The notes: a model not told the origin generated them from the letters alone. 64,000 nucleotides of DNA from Fictibacillus aquaticus (GCF_002245695.1 NZ_NOII01000011.1:62001-126000); one strand, 5' to 3'. Positions 14,262 through 23,356 are shown, numbered from the stretch's first letter. A program made the numbers and translations.

Positions 14262-15947
14262 CTACTTTTTAAGGTGATAAATAATCGATTCATATGGTCG
14301 AAGCTTTATGCGATTTGAAAGAGCAGGTGAATCATTGTAATTCGATAACAAAATTTCAGAAGCAAAGTGCTCTAATTGAACACTGTCAGTCAAAACAGCT
14401 TCTGCTTCCTGACTGTAAAAGTTATTGACGACGAGCAGCTTTTCGTTATTTCCATTTCTGAGATACGCAAAGATTCTAGAATCATCTTCAAGCAGAAGTT
14501 CATAATTCCCTTCTGTAACGATATCCAGCTCTTTTCGTAGCTTGATGAGATCCTGATAATGATAGAATACAGAGCTTTGATCTTTGACAGCAAGATTTGC
14601 ATTGATCTCTTTGTAATTGTCAGCTACAGGAATCCAAGGAGTTCCCGAAGTAAAGCCTGCGTTTTCAGATGCGTCCCATTGGACTGGAGTGCGCGAATTA
14701 TCACGCGATTTGTGCTTCAAAATCTCTAGGATCTCAGCATCATCTTTTCCTTCAGCTTTAAGAATCTCGAACATATTGAGCGACTCTACGTCCCTGTACT
14801 GACTGATATCGTTGAAGCCGGGATTTGTCATTCCGAACTCTTCACCTTGATAAATATATGGTGTGCCCTGCATCATATGGATACACGTAGCGAGCATTTT
14901 TGCAGACTGAACTCTATACTCGCCGTCATCTCCATACCGGGAAACAATTCTTGGCTGGTCATGGTTGCACCAGAACAGAGCGTTCCAGCCGCCGCCTTCA
15001 TTCATGCGGACCTGCCATTCAGATAAGATCTGTTTTAATTTAAGGAAATCAAAGTCGGCTACGCTCCACTTTTCACCGTTCGGATAATCTACTTTCAAAT
15101 GGTGGAAATTAAACGTCATGCTTAGCTCGCCGCGTTCTGGATTGCTGTACTTGATGCAATGATCAATCGATGTTGAGGACATCTCTCCTACCGTCATCAC
15201 ATCATATTTTGAAAAGACGTTCTTGTACATCTCCTGCATGAATTCATGAACTCTCGGGCCGTCCGTATAAAACTTGCGTCCGTCACCGGGAGGGACTGAA
15301 CCGTCATCATTCGGGAATGCCTGGTTCTTAGAAATCAAGTTGATGACATCAAGGCGAAAGCCATCAACTCCTTTCTCAAACCAAAAAGTCATCATATCGT
15401 AGACTTCTTTACGCAGCTTTTCATTCTCCCAATTTAAATCAGCTTGCGTGACATCAAACAAATGAAGGTAATATTCACCTGTTTTCTCGTCGAGCTGCCA
15501 AGCTGGCCCTCCAAATTTTGATATCCAGTTTGTCGGCTCTTTACCGTCCTGCCCTGGCTCTTTCCAAATGTAATAATCTCGGTAAGGACTGTCCTTTGAT
15601 TCCTTTGCACGCTGAAACCATTCATGCTCTGTTGAAGTATGGTTCACTACAATATCCATGATGATTTTCAGTCCTCTTTTATGAGCTTCAGAAAGCAGCC
15701 TTTCAAAGTCCTCCATCGTCCCGTATTCCTCATGAATAGCGTAATAATCGCTGATATCATAGCCGTTGTCCTTCTGCGGCGACGAGTAAACAGGAGTAAG
15801 CCATACTACATCAGTTCCGAGTGACTTTATATAATCGAGCTTTTCAGTAATCCCGTTAAGGTCACCTTCACCGCTGCCTGTCGTATCACGAAAGCTTTTC
15901 GGATAAATCTGATAGACCGCAGCTTTTTTCCACCAAGGTTCTTTCAC
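14262..15947 (-). CDS. treA: trehalose-6-phosphate hydrolase TreA
   Basis: A 561-aa GH13 enzyme (alpha,alpha-phosphotrehalase, EC 3.2.1.93) that splits imported trehalose-6-phosphate to glucose and glucose-6-phosphate in the cytoplasm. GH13 motifs are clear: DIVVNHTS (region I), GFRLDVINLISK with the nucleophile Asp (II), VGEMSS with the acid/base Glu (III) and NHDQPRIVSRYGD (IV). The length is typical. The start is GTG at 15947, with GAGGGTG upstream. It lies 19 nt after treP and is followed by treR. Confidence 0.96.
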   Translation of the reverse strand: MKEPWWKKAAVYQIYPKSFRDTTGSGEGDLNGITEKLDYIKSLGTDVVWLTPVYSSPQKDNGYDISDYYAIHEEYGTMEDFERLLSEAHKRGLKIIMDIVVNHTSTEHEWFQRAKESKDSPYRDYYIWKEPGQDGKEPTNWISKFGGPAWQLDEKTGEYYLHLFDVTQADLNWENEKLRKEVYDMMTFWFEKGVDGFRLDVINLISKNQAFPNDDGSVPPGDGRKFYTDGPRVHEFMQEMYKNVFSKYDVMTVGEMSSTSIDHCIKYSNPERGELSMTFNFHHLKVDYPNGEKWSVADFDFLKLKQILSEWQVRMNEGGGWNALFWCNHDQPRIVSRYGDDGEYRVQSAKMLATCIHMMQGTPYIYQGEEFGMTNPGFNDISQYRDVESLNMFEILKAEGKDDAEILEILKHKSRDNSRTPVQWDASENAGFTSGTPWIPVADNYKEINANLAVKDQSSVFYHYQDLIKLRKELDIVTEGNYELLLEDDSRIFAYLRNGNNEKLLVVNNFYSQEAEAVLTDSVQLEHFASEILLSNYNDSPALSNRIKLRPYESIIYHLKK

Positions 15948-15966
15948 TATTCCTGCACCCTCTCGT

Positions 15967-17382
15967 TTATTGTTTTCGAAGCTTTACCTTCGCATAAAGG
16001 AAAGTAAGCACAAATGGTACGATTAGAGAAATCGCCATTCCAATAAAGAATGCACCCCAGAATTCAGGAATGATAGACAAGAATCCTGGCAGTCCGCCAA
16101 CACCGATAGAAGATGCTTTTACACCTTGAATCGTGATGGTGATTCCAGCAATCGCAGATCCAATACACGCGAAAATAAATGGATATTTAAAGCGCAGGTT
16201 AACACCGAACATAGCTGGCTCAGTTATGCCAAGATATGCCGAAATTGCAGATGTTAAAGACAAGCCTCTAAGCTTTTCATCTCTTGCCGCAAACATCATA
16301 GCCAGCGCAGCTGATCCTTGCGCAATATTTGAAAGTGCGAGCATCGGCCATAGGAAGGTTCCCCCTGCATTTGTAACAAGCTGCAGGTCAACCGCCAAGA
16401 ATGTGTGGTGCATTCCAGTGACAACAAGAAGTGCATAAAAACCGCCGTAGATCAGTCCGCCGAGCCATGCAAAATGGTCAAAAATTGACACGAATCCATC
16501 CGTGATCGCATTTCCGATAGCGAATGTTACCGGTCCGATCAGGATAAAAGATAAGAAGCCAGTAACGAGCAGCGTAATCGGCGCTACTAAAAGCAGCTTG
16601 AATGCATCAGGTATCCTCTTATCGAGGAACAGTTCAATCTTTGCCAAAATATAAGAAGCGAAAAGAACAGGCAGTACTTGGCCTTGGTAACCGACTTTCG
16701 CGACATCAAATCCAAAGAGATTCCAATACGGGATTTTACCCGCTTCAAGCGCTTTTCCGTATTCCCATGCATTTAAAAGACTAGGGTGTACGAGCATCAA
16801 ACCGAGCACGATACCGAGCAGCGGAGATCCGCCAAACTTTTTAACTGCCGACCATCCAATAAGCGCCGGCAAGAAGGTAAATGCGGTGTTTGCGATTACA
16901 TTTATGATGTCCGCAAAGTCCTTCCAGCCTGTATTCACATCTACAAAAGATTTTTCATCATAAAAAATGCCAGGACCCGTCAGGATGTTGTTGATACCCA
17001 TAAGCAAACCAGCGGTTACAATGGCAGGCAAAATAGGAATAAAAATATCTGCCAGCGTCTTAATAGCCCGCTGCAGCGGATTCAGTTTCTTTTCCGCTTC
17101 ATCCTTTATATCCTGTTTGCTCGCCCTGCCCATGCCAGTAATGTCAACGAGTTCGTTATAGACCTTATCAACAGTTCCTTGTCCGATAACAACCTGATAT
17201 TGACCGTTTGCCGAAAATGATCCTTTTACAAGATCAATATTTTCAAGCGCGCTGCTGTCAACTTTGCTTTCATCTTTTAAAGCAAAGCGCAGTCTTGTTA
17301 CACAGTGCGTTGCAGCCGAGATATTTTCCTTTCCGCCGACTGCCTGCACGATTTGTTCTGCTGTTTCACGAATGTTGCTCAT
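15967..17382 (-). CDS. treP: trehalose-specific PTS enzyme IIBC, TreP
   Basis: A 471-aa protein: an EIIB domain (about 1-85) with the phosphorylated Cys in ATHCVTRLRF, then a glucose/sucrose-family EIIC membrane domain with about ten helices (from about residue 105). It imports and phosphorylates trehalose to trehalose-6-phosphate, the substrate of TreA. No EIIA domain is attached, so it must borrow EIIA from another PTS enzyme, as in B. subtilis. The start at 17382 is chosen over 17409 because GGGAGGTAATGAA lies directly before it. First gene of the tre operon, under a promoter with two TreR operators. Confidence 0.95.
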   Translation of the reverse strand: MSNIRETAEQIVQAVGGKENISAATHCVTRLRFALKDESKVDSSALENIDLVKGSFSANGQYQVVIGQGTVDKVYNELVDITGMGRASKQDIKDEAEKKLNPLQRAIKTLADIFIPILPAIVTAGLLMGINNILTGPGIFYDEKSFVDVNTGWKDFADIINVIANTAFTFLPALIGWSAVKKFGGSPLLGIVLGLMLVHPSLLNAWEYGKALEAGKIPYWNLFGFDVAKVGYQGQVLPVLFASYILAKIELFLDKRIPDAFKLLLVAPITLLVTGFLSFILIGPVTFAIGNAITDGFVSIFDHFAWLGGLIYGGFYALLVVTGMHHTFLAVDLQLVTNAGGTFLWPMLALSNIAQGSAALAMMFAARDEKLRGLSLTSAISAYLGITEPAMFGVNLRFKYPFIFACIGSAIAGITITIQGVKASSIGVGGLPGFLSIIPEFWGAFFIGMAISLIVPFVLTFLYAKVKLRKQ

Positions 17383-17482
17383 TTCATTACCTCCCGCAAG
17401 CGTTTTCATTTTATCTAAAAGATTAACCTGAAATAGAACGTCTTAGATATTCATTCCCAATTGCTGAAAATTGAACACCTGT

Positions 17483-17538
17483 AAACTTGTATATACATGT
17501 TTCTCCTACATACTAACTTGTATATACAGGTTAGTCAA
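17483..17538 (-). promoter_or_regulatory. tre promoter with two TreR operators
   Basis: The minus strand carries TTGACT (17533-17538), a 17-nt spacer and TAGTAT (17510-17515), a good SigA promoter. One palindrome, CTAACCTGTATATACAAGTT (17534-17515, with AG beyond), fills the spacer and touches both boxes. The second, AAACATGTATATACAAGTTT (17502-17483), covers the start region. Both contain TGTATATACA, the core of known TreR operators. Confidence 0.85.
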
Positions 17539-17587
17539 CCTGGTAAAGGCGTCCAATTTATCTGCAATATATAGCAAGCAGACGGCA

Positions 17588-17626
17588 ATAAAAAAAGCCT
17601 TTCCCGTAGTAAAGGGAAAAGCTTTC
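17588..17626 (-). terminator. terminator of the DUF1992 gene
   Basis: AAAGCTTTTCCC / GGGAAAGGCTTT hairpin followed by T-rich sequence on the minus strand. Confidence 0.75.
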
Positions 17627-17711
17627 CTGCATTTTATAGTGAAAAAACATTCTTTTTGATTTAATTCCGCAAATGATGTCGCTGAATTTTCGAATTGAGT
17701 CTTTTGTCCTA

Positions 17712-18077
17712 TCAAAATTTCCGATTTATTTGCGCTCCATAGCTTGACCACACCGACTGGCTCAGCTTTCTTCGTTCCATCAGTTCCTGAAAACGCAATG
17801 TTTTTTCATTCAGCTGCTTTTTCAGTCTTTCCTGTTCGTCCATCGCCGTACAGCAATGTATAAGATCTTCAATCCTTAAAACTTCCTTTTTCAGCTGAAC
17901 TTCTTCAGGTACCATGCCGGCATTTTTTAAAACCTTATAAGATGCCCTCAGGTCGGAGGGAATTGATGACTCGTCTTCCAATTTTAGCGGCTTTCCTTTT
18001 CCAGGAAGGTCTTCAAAAACTCCTTCACGCTGTGCTTCTTTAATTCTCTGTTCCGCCATATGAAAGAATAAATCCAT
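17712..18077 (-). CDS. DnaJ-family DUF1992 domain protein
   Basis: A 121-aa protein with the DUF1992 (DnaJC28-conserved) motif near the N-terminus: MAEQRIKEAQREGVFEDLPG followed by KGKPL, SDLRASYKVLKNAG and VPEEVQLKKEV. The rest is charged helix. There is no J domain and the function is unknown. The start at 18077 is favoured over 18113 because GGAGAGGGTGAGAG lies directly before it. Monocistronic, divergent from pdxK. Confidence 0.85.
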   Translation of the reverse strand: MDLFFHMAEQRIKEAQREGVFEDLPGKGKPLKLEDESSIPSDLRASYKVLKNAGMVPEEVQLKKEVLRIEDLIHCCTAMDEQERLKKQLNEKTLRFQELMERRKLSQSVWSSYGAQINRKF

Positions 18078-18197
18078 ATCTCTCACCCTCTCCGTACTCT
18101 CTTTTACCCTCACAATTCTACTCTTACTCTTTTTTCTCCTGTTTTTGTTATAATCGGAATATCAAACTAAATTTCAATAGGTAAAGGAGCATATATT

Positions 18198-19004
18198 ATG
18201 TCAAAATACAAAGCATTGACTATTGCCGGATCCGATACTAGCGGCGGCGCAGGTATTCAAGCAGACTTAAAAACCTTCCAGGAACTCGGCGTGTACGGTA
18301 TGACTGCTCTTAACGTTGTAGTTGCACAAGATCCTCACAGAGACTGGTTCCATGAAGTGTTCCTTCTCCCGGTTGATCTATTCAAGGCACAGCTTGAAAC
18401 AACGATTTCTGGCATCGGTGCTGATGCGCTTAAAACGGGAATGCTTGCATCAGTTGAAGTCATTCAGGCAGCCGCCGACATGATTGAAAAACATAACCTT
18501 AAAAATGTCGTCATCGACCCGGTTATGGTATGCAAGGGAGCTGAACCGCTTCACCCAGAACTAGCCGAAACTCTTCAAAACGTTCTTGTACCGAAAGCTA
18601 CGGTCGTGACACCTAACTTGTTCGAGGCTGCACAGCTAGCTGGGATGGAGCCGATCACAACCATAGAACAAATGAAGGAAGCAGCACAAAAAATCCAGCA
18701 GAACGGCGCTCAATTTGTTGTTATTACTGCCGGCGGCAAATTTGAGCACGAGAAAGCTGTCGACCTTCTTTATGATGGCGAAACGTTTGAGCTTCTTGAA
18801 GGTGAACGTATTGATACGAAATATACTCATGGAGCAGGATGCACGTTTTCTGCGGCCATCGCTGCTGAACTGGCGAAGGGTGCACACCCAAGAGATGCTA
18901 TCTACACAGCCAAAGAATTTGTTACGGCAGCCATTAAAGAGTCCTTCCCGCTTAACGAATATGTGGGGCCAACATGGCACGGTGCTTACCGAAACAGCCG
19001 CTGA
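18198..19004 (+). CDS. pdxK: pyridoxine/pyridoxal kinase PdxK
   Basis: A 268-aa ribokinase-fold enzyme of the ThiD-like PdxK type found in Bacillus, phosphorylating pyridoxal, pyridoxine and the thiamine precursor HMP in vitamin B6 salvage. Motifs are LTIAGSDTSGGAGIQADLKT (substrate site), VVIDPVMVCKGAE, VVTPNLFEAAQL, and YTHGAGCTFSAAIAAELAKG with the lid/anion-hole Cys. Length and sequence agree with B. subtilis PdxK as I recall it. AAAGGAG precedes the ATG and a terminator follows. Confidence 0.92.
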   Translation: MSKYKALTIAGSDTSGGAGIQADLKTFQELGVYGMTALNVVVAQDPHRDWFHEVFLLPVDLFKAQLETTISGIGADALKTGMLASVEVIQAAADMIEKHNLKNVVIDPVMVCKGAEPLHPELAETLQNVLVPKATVVTPNLFEAAQLAGMEPITTIEQMKEAAQKIQQNGAQFVVITAGGKFEHEKAVDLLYDGETFELLEGERIDTKYTHGAGCTFSAAIAAELAKGAHPRDAIYTAKEFVTAAIKESFPLNEYVGPTWHGAYRNSR

Positions 19005-19018
19005 CCATATTAGTAACT

Positions 19019-19047
19019 TGAAAGAGCCTTTCCATAAGGCTCTTTTG
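19019..19047 (+). terminator. terminator of pdxK
   Basis: AAAGAGCCTT / AAGGCTCTTTT hairpin then a T-rich tail. Confidence 0.85.
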
Positions 19048-19184
19048 CTTTTTTATCCGTGTATACCGAGCGGCTTTCACCTATATTTAACTCTCTAAAT
19101 AAGATAAGTAAAGCAGATTGGTATAGGTTCTGAAGGCTTTTCCATTATAATAAGCGTTAAGAAGATTTCAGGGAGTGTGACTTC

Positions 19185-19532
19185 ATGCAGCCGATACTAA
19201 TTGAGCATGTGCAGCCGGTAATTGAACAATTTTTCGGAGAAGACGTTTATCTCCACCTTGAAACAACCAATGGCGCTTATGCTAATCATAATAACGAAAA
19301 GGTACTTACCGTTAACGCCTACATACGAAACGGTAAGGTAAACTTTGACTCTGGCAAAATAACAGGACCGGGACCTTACCGGGTCGGCTTGAAGATAGAA
19401 CTTGGCTGGATCTATGCTGAAGGATTGACACACTGGGAACTCGACAGCAGCGGCCGCCTCTTGCTTGCTGGCCATGATGCCGAGGGCAAGCTGGCCGTAG
19501 CACTTCAGATCAGCCGTAATCCGTTTGAATAA
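19185..19532 (+). CDS. yojF: YojF family protein (DUF1806)
   Basis: A 115-aa soluble protein of the YojF/DUF1806 family, with VLTVNAYIRNGKVNFDSG, GPYRVGLKIELGWIYAEGLT and a C-terminal LAVALQISRNPFE. YojF is nearly always encoded directly before the bacillithiol deacetylase bshB2, as here (start of bshB2 14 nt after this stop). It is believed to belong to the same pathway, but no activity is known to me. AGGGAGTGTG precedes the ATG. Confidence 0.9.
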   Translation: MQPILIEHVQPVIEQFFGEDVYLHLETTNGAYANHNNEKVLTVNAYIRNGKVNFDSGKITGPGPYRVGLKIELGWIYAEGLTHWELDSSGRLLLAGHDAEGKLAVALQISRNPFE

Positions 19533-19545
19533 GGAGGCACCACAC

Positions 19546-20190
19546 GTGAATGAGCACATATTAGTTGTTTTCCCTCATCCAGATGACGAAGCATTTGGCG
19601 TAGCCGGGACCATCGCCCAGCTGACGAACCGCGGAGTGCCTGTCACCTATATTTGTTTAACATTAGGCGAGATGGGGCGAAATATGGGAATTCCCCCTTT
19701 TACAACCCGTGAATCGCTGCCTGAGATCAGAAAATCTGAGCTTGATCAGGCTTGCAAAGCAGTAGGAATTACCGATTTACGGCGCTTTGGATACCGCGAT
19801 AAAACCGTTGAATTCGAAGACCGTGATATTCTCGCAGCTCGTATTTTAGAAGTAGTGGAAGAATTGAAGCCGTCACGCATTATTACTTTCTATCCGGGTT
19901 ACAGCGTGCATCCGGATCATGAGGCAACTGCAGAAGCGGTCGTTCATGCACTTAGTCTGCTTCCTGAAAACAGCCGTCCAGAGCTTCATTGCGTAGCTTT
20001 TGCCCGCAACACTGAAGAAGGCATCGGAAAACCTGACATTGTAAATGACGTGTCTGACGTGTTTGACAGGAAAATGGACTGCATCAAAGCGCATAAATCA
20101 CAGACAGACTGGCTTATCAAAGCGATAGAACAAGACCCTGCTATGTATGAGTGGGCGAAAAAGGAACGCTTTTGGGTTTATAAGTTTTAA
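19546..20190 (+). CDS. bshB2: bacillithiol biosynthesis deacetylase BshB2
   Basis: A 214-aa LmbE-type zinc deacetylase. Metal-site motifs are FPHPDDEAFGVAG (HPDDE, residues about 11-15) and YSVHPDHEAT (HPDH). It removes acetyl from GlcNAc-malate, the second step of bacillithiol synthesis, and can also act as a bacillithiol-conjugate amidase. The start is GTG at 19546, placed by AAGGAGG at 19531-19537; the nearby ATG is out of frame. Co-transcribed with yojF. Bacillithiol is the main thiol of these bacteria and may support peroxide defence. Confidence 0.92.
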   Translation: MNEHILVVFPHPDDEAFGVAGTIAQLTNRGVPVTYICLTLGEMGRNMGIPPFTTRESLPEIRKSELDQACKAVGITDLRRFGYRDKTVEFEDRDILAARILEVVEELKPSRIITFYPGYSVHPDHEATAEAVVHALSLLPENSRPELHCVAFARNTEEGIGKPDIVNDVSDVFDRKMDCIKAHKSQTDWLIKAIEQDPAMYEWAKKERFWVYKF

Positions 20191-20193
20191 TCG

Positions 20194-20224
20194 GCAACGC
20201 ACACAATATGTGTGCGTTTTATTA
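20194..20224 (+). terminator. terminator of yojF-bshB2
   Basis: AACGCACAC / GTGTGCGTT hairpin followed by TTATTATTT. Confidence 0.8.
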
Positions 20225-20265
20225 TTTACAAACTCTTTTCATTGAATTAATTGAAAGTAAACAAT

Positions 20266-20302
20266 CCTCCTGTAGGGTGTTAGATAACACACCTAGAGGA
20301 GG
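20266..20302 (+). promoter_or_regulatory. hairpin sequestering the Shine-Dalgarno of the phosphodiester glycosidase gene
   Basis: CCTCCT pairs with AGGAGG of the ribosome-binding site. Further pairs (TAGG/CCTA and GTGTT/AACAC, with one mismatch and one bulged A) make a stem of about 15 bp with an AGAT loop. The start codon is 6 nt after the stem. No T-run follows, so it is not a plain terminator. This could control translation or mRNA stability; no known riboswitch was recognised. Confidence 0.55.
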
Positions 20303-20308
20303 CATAAC

Positions 20309-21883
20309 GTGAATTTCACTTTAAATAAATCCATCATAGCGGTTACAGCCGTCATGACACTATTGGGTTCTGCTCCAATAATCCCGCAGTCCATTTCTTC
20401 AACTGCTTCAGCAAATGAAAACTCAGCTTCTCCATTCTCAAAGCCAATGATGTTAAACAGCAGCGAGCTGCAGCCTGGTCTGAAACATAAAGAAGTCGTA
20501 TATGGAAAGCCAGATGATTCTGCTGGATACTTGATTAACATAGACTTTTCCCCTAAAAAAGCAGACGCTGAAAAACTGCAAAACGGTTTAGAGCAAAAAG
20601 GATATAAAACAGTCATTATAACAATCAGAGAGCGCCCTCAAGATGATAACGCTGCAGGAGCGCTCGGATACATGGTGAGAACTGACACATTTGAGACCGA
20701 GCAGGAAGCTGCTGATCAACAGAAAAAATTGAACGAAGATGGGTATGCTGACGCCCGTGCCATTCATTCATCTGAAACTGGGGATCCTGTGTCCGGTCCA
20801 TGGAAAGCCCATGTACTTGAGATTGATCCAAAAGTATTCAATGGCAAAGTAACGCCTTCACTTGCTACCAAAGTTATTCCGGGCAAGGAAAAACTGACAG
20901 AAATGAGCGCGCGAAGCCAAGCTCTGGCAGCCGTAAATGGCGGCTACTTCGTCATGGGTCCAGCTGATGGAACAGAAGGCGATCTTGCCGGAATCTCTAT
21001 GATAAACGGAAGGTTGGAAAGTGAGGCTGTTAACGGAAGAAGCAGCTTTATCCTTAATAAAAACAATAAAGCTAGCATTGAATCTCTTGAAACGAAACAA
21101 AGTATTCGCTCGGCTAACGGCTCAACAAAAAGCGTGGATGGAATCAACCGGACTCCTGGCCTCATTCGAGGCTGCGGAGGTATAGATGATACTGAAACGA
21201 CTGCACCTAAGCATGATTTCACTTGTACAGACAATAGCGAGCTGATTAAGTTCACTTCTGCGTACGGAGATACAACGCCAACTGGTGAAGGTGCAGAAGC
21301 TGTTATCGACTCTAAGGGACAAGTAATAAATGTATATAACAGCAGAGGCAACAAAATCCCGCCCGATGCTATTGTTATAGCTGGTACTGGAGATTCGGCT
21401 GAATGGATTAAGAAAAACCTTGTTACCGGATCTAAAGTGAAGACAAAGGAAAACGTTACAAAAGAAAAGACCCCCCTGGAGATTACACGTGATACGTCTA
21501 TTATTAATGGCGGACCACGTTTACTGGATGAAGGAGCAGTTCGTATTCCTGCTAAAGCAGAAGGATTTCACCATGATGATAATCCAGAATTCTTTTATCA
21601 ATTTGGTGTTCGCCGCCACCCGCGCACAATGGCAGGGATCAAGCCGGATGGAACCCTTCTTTTCGTAACGATCGACGGCAGAAAACCTGGACATAGCATT
21701 GGCGCTAATTTCCGAGAAGCTGCAGAAATCATGAAATCACTCGGCGCTGTAGATGCTGTGAACCTTGACGGCGGCGGCTCCACAACCATGACCGTTAACC
21801 AGAAACTAATCAATTCACCATCTGACAAGACCGGAGAACGTCCGATCGGTGATGCGATATTAATGCTCCCTGCTAAAAAGTAA
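20309..21883 (+). CDS. secreted phosphodiester glycosidase family protein (NAGPA/DUF2233)
   Basis: A 524-aa protein with a signal peptide (hydrophobic residues about 8-22, cleavage near TASA). A region at about 70-155 (GYLINIDFSPKKADAEKLQN, GYMVRTDTFETEQEAADQQK) looks like one or two SPOR-like repeats that bind peptidoglycan. The phosphodiester glycosidase domain follows (about 205-520), with AAVNGGYFVMG, RHPRTMAGIKPDGTLLFVTI, DGRKPGHSIGANFREAAEIM and VNLDGGGSTTMTV. The family removes sugars from phosphodiester-linked glycans; in bacteria cell-wall or teichoic acid sugars are plausible targets (inference). The start is GTG, with its ribosome-binding site inside a hairpin. The next gene follows after 18 nt. 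Confidence 0.85.
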   Translation: MNFTLNKSIIAVTAVMTLLGSAPIIPQSISSTASANENSASPFSKPMMLNSSELQPGLKHKEVVYGKPDDSAGYLINIDFSPKKADAEKLQNGLEQKGYKTVIITIRERPQDDNAAGALGYMVRTDTFETEQEAADQQKKLNEDGYADARAIHSSETGDPVSGPWKAHVLEIDPKVFNGKVTPSLATKVIPGKEKLTEMSARSQALAAVNGGYFVMGPADGTEGDLAGISMINGRLESEAVNGRSSFILNKNNKASIESLETKQSIRSANGSTKSVDGINRTPGLIRGCGGIDDTETTAPKHDFTCTDNSELIKFTSAYGDTTPTGEGAEAVIDSKGQVINVYNSRGNKIPPDAIVIAGTGDSAEWIKKNLVTGSKVKTKENVTKEKTPLEITRDTSIINGGPRLLDEGAVRIPAKAEGFHHDDNPEFFYQFGVRRHPRTMAGIKPDGTLLFVTIDGRKPGHSIGANFREAAEIMKSLGAVDAVNLDGGGSTTMTVNQKLINSPSDKTGERPIGDAILMLPAKK

Positions 21884-21901
21884 AAGCCAATAGGAGGTAA
21901 A

Positions 21902-22840
21902 ATGATGAAAAGAATAATTCTGGCAGCTGCTGCTGCATTAACGATTGGTTCTGCTGCAACTGCGGCTTTTGCAAATAGCAATACATCTTCTTCTGATAGC
22001 CTTGCAGACTCTTTTCAGCAGCTTTCACGTGAAAACGTCTGGGAACAAAAAGAAAAGCTGAACCTGCAATTTAACACGTTCCACCCTCAAGGGATGACAA
22101 AAATCGGTGACTTGTATTACATGTCTTCAGTAGAAGTTACCGAAAAGCCTGTAAAATACGGGGAACTTAAAGACGGGTACGACCGATCACCTGGAAAAGG
22201 AATCGGCCACTTGTTTGTCTTTGATAATGAAGGAAAATTGAAAAAAGACATCAAACTTGGCGAAGGCCAAATGTATCACCCAGGCGGTATTGCTTTTGAC
22301 GGTAAATCAATATGGGTATCAGTTGCAGAATATCGTCCAAACAGCGAGTCAATCATCTATAAAGTCGACCCCGAAACGATGAAGTCAAATGAAGTCTTCC
22401 GCACTGACGATCATATTGGAGGCATCGTACATGACGATAAAAGTGGTAAGCTAAAAGCTGTAAGCTGGGGATCACGCACATTTTATGAGTTTAATGAAAC
22501 CGGAAAAATTCAAAAAAAATCTAAAAACAGCAGCCATTTCATTGATTATCAGGACTGTGAAGATGCTGGCAACGATAAATTAATCTGCAGCGGTGTAACA
22601 GAACTGCCGCAGCCGGCTCCATCTCCGGGAAAATATGAGCTCGGCGGACTGGCTTTGCTGGACAGCAAAACTATGGATGTCGAGCATGAGCTTCCAATTT
22701 CCTTATTTTCTCCACAAGGTCACTCTGTAACAAGAAACCCTGTTTTCCTTGAACAGGAAGATGAGAGAATAAAGCTTTATACCATCCCAGATGACGACCA
22801 ATCATCTTTGCTCGTCTATGATACATCCTTAAATAAATAG
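21902..22840 (+). CDS. secreted DUF6454-like beta-propeller protein
   Basis: A 312-aa protein with a signal peptide (MMKRIILAAAAALTIGSAA, cleavage after AFA). Strand-rich repeats such as TFHPQGMTKIGDLYYMSSVE, GKGIGHLFVFDNEGKL, YHPGGIAFDGKSIWVSVAEY and DDHIGGIVHDDKSGKLKAVS indicate a six- or seven-bladed propeller. The sequence resembles the DUF6454 family, function unknown. Two Cys (DYQDCEDAG, KLICSGV) may form a disulfide outside the cell. AGGAGGTAAA precedes the ATG. It lies 18 nt after the glycosidase gene, so the two probably act together at the cell surface. A terminator follows. Confidence 0.75.
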   Translation: MMKRIILAAAAALTIGSAATAAFANSNTSSSDSLADSFQQLSRENVWEQKEKLNLQFNTFHPQGMTKIGDLYYMSSVEVTEKPVKYGELKDGYDRSPGKGIGHLFVFDNEGKLKKDIKLGEGQMYHPGGIAFDGKSIWVSVAEYRPNSESIIYKVDPETMKSNEVFRTDDHIGGIVHDDKSGKLKAVSWGSRTFYEFNETGKIQKKSKNSSHFIDYQDCEDAGNDKLICSGVTELPQPAPSPGKYELGGLALLDSKTMDVEHELPISLFSPQGHSVTRNPVFLEQEDERIKLYTIPDDDQSSLLVYDTSLNK

Positions 22841-22849
22841 CGAGCTCTT

Positions 22850-22892
22850 CAAACCACTTTGATACATTACTCAAAGTGGTTTTTCTTTTTCA
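22850..22892 (+). terminator. terminator
   Basis: AAACCACTTTGA / TCAAAGTGGTTT hairpin and T-rich tail after the propeller gene. Confidence 0.9.
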
Positions 22893-23042
22893 ATTATCTT
22901 TAAAAGATTTGTCCTATTTTTACAAATCGATGTGTCAATATAAAATTCTTGTGGTATACTACTTGTAACAGAATGTTCACAAATACGACGATTTTTCGTC
23001 AAATTTGTAAGCGGTAACAACACTGGAAGGGGTTGACTCATC

Positions 23043-23321
23043 ATGGACGTTTTTGTACTGTATCTTTTCATCGCTACAGCCACGCCACTATTTCTTTGGA
23101 CAGAAAGCAAAAAAATGGCTCTCATGCAGATACCATTTATCGCTGTTATTTGGCTTTATATGATTCTGCACTTGGCTAAAGTTGACATGAGCCCGTTGAT
23201 GCACACGCTGTTTATCAGCATATTTGTTGCTAACGTCATCTTTGCACACATCGCTGCAATCATGATTTACGCGCCTTATTTTAAAAAGAAGAAACTTGAG
23301 AAGAAAACAATTGTTGAATAA
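23043..23321 (+). CDS. small hypothetical membrane protein
   Basis: A 92-aa protein with three hydrophobic segments (about 1-17, 27-45, 52-77) and a Lys-rich cytoplasmic tail (FKKKKLEKKTIVE). The family is not recognised. GGAAGGGG lies before the ATG. A TATACT box at about 22957 suggests its own promoter. It ends at a terminator shared with the convergent VOC gene. Confidence 0.65.
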   Translation: MDVFVLYLFIATATPLFLWTESKKMALMQIPFIAVIWLYMILHLAKVDMSPLMHTLFISIFVANVIFAHIAAIMIYAPYFKKKKLEKKTIVE

Positions 23322-23324
23322 ATA

Positions 23325-23356
23325 AAACTCCCTGGGCGATCAGGGAGTTTTTGTTA
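23325..23356. terminator. bidirectional terminator
   Basis: AAACTCCCT / AGGGAGTTT hairpin with T-runs both ways; it overlaps the last codons of the VOC gene on the minus strand. Confidence 0.85.

Noticed and set aside
16786-17220. A 144-aa plus-strand gene opposite treP
   Set aside because: Antisense to conserved treP sequence; composition is not protein-like.
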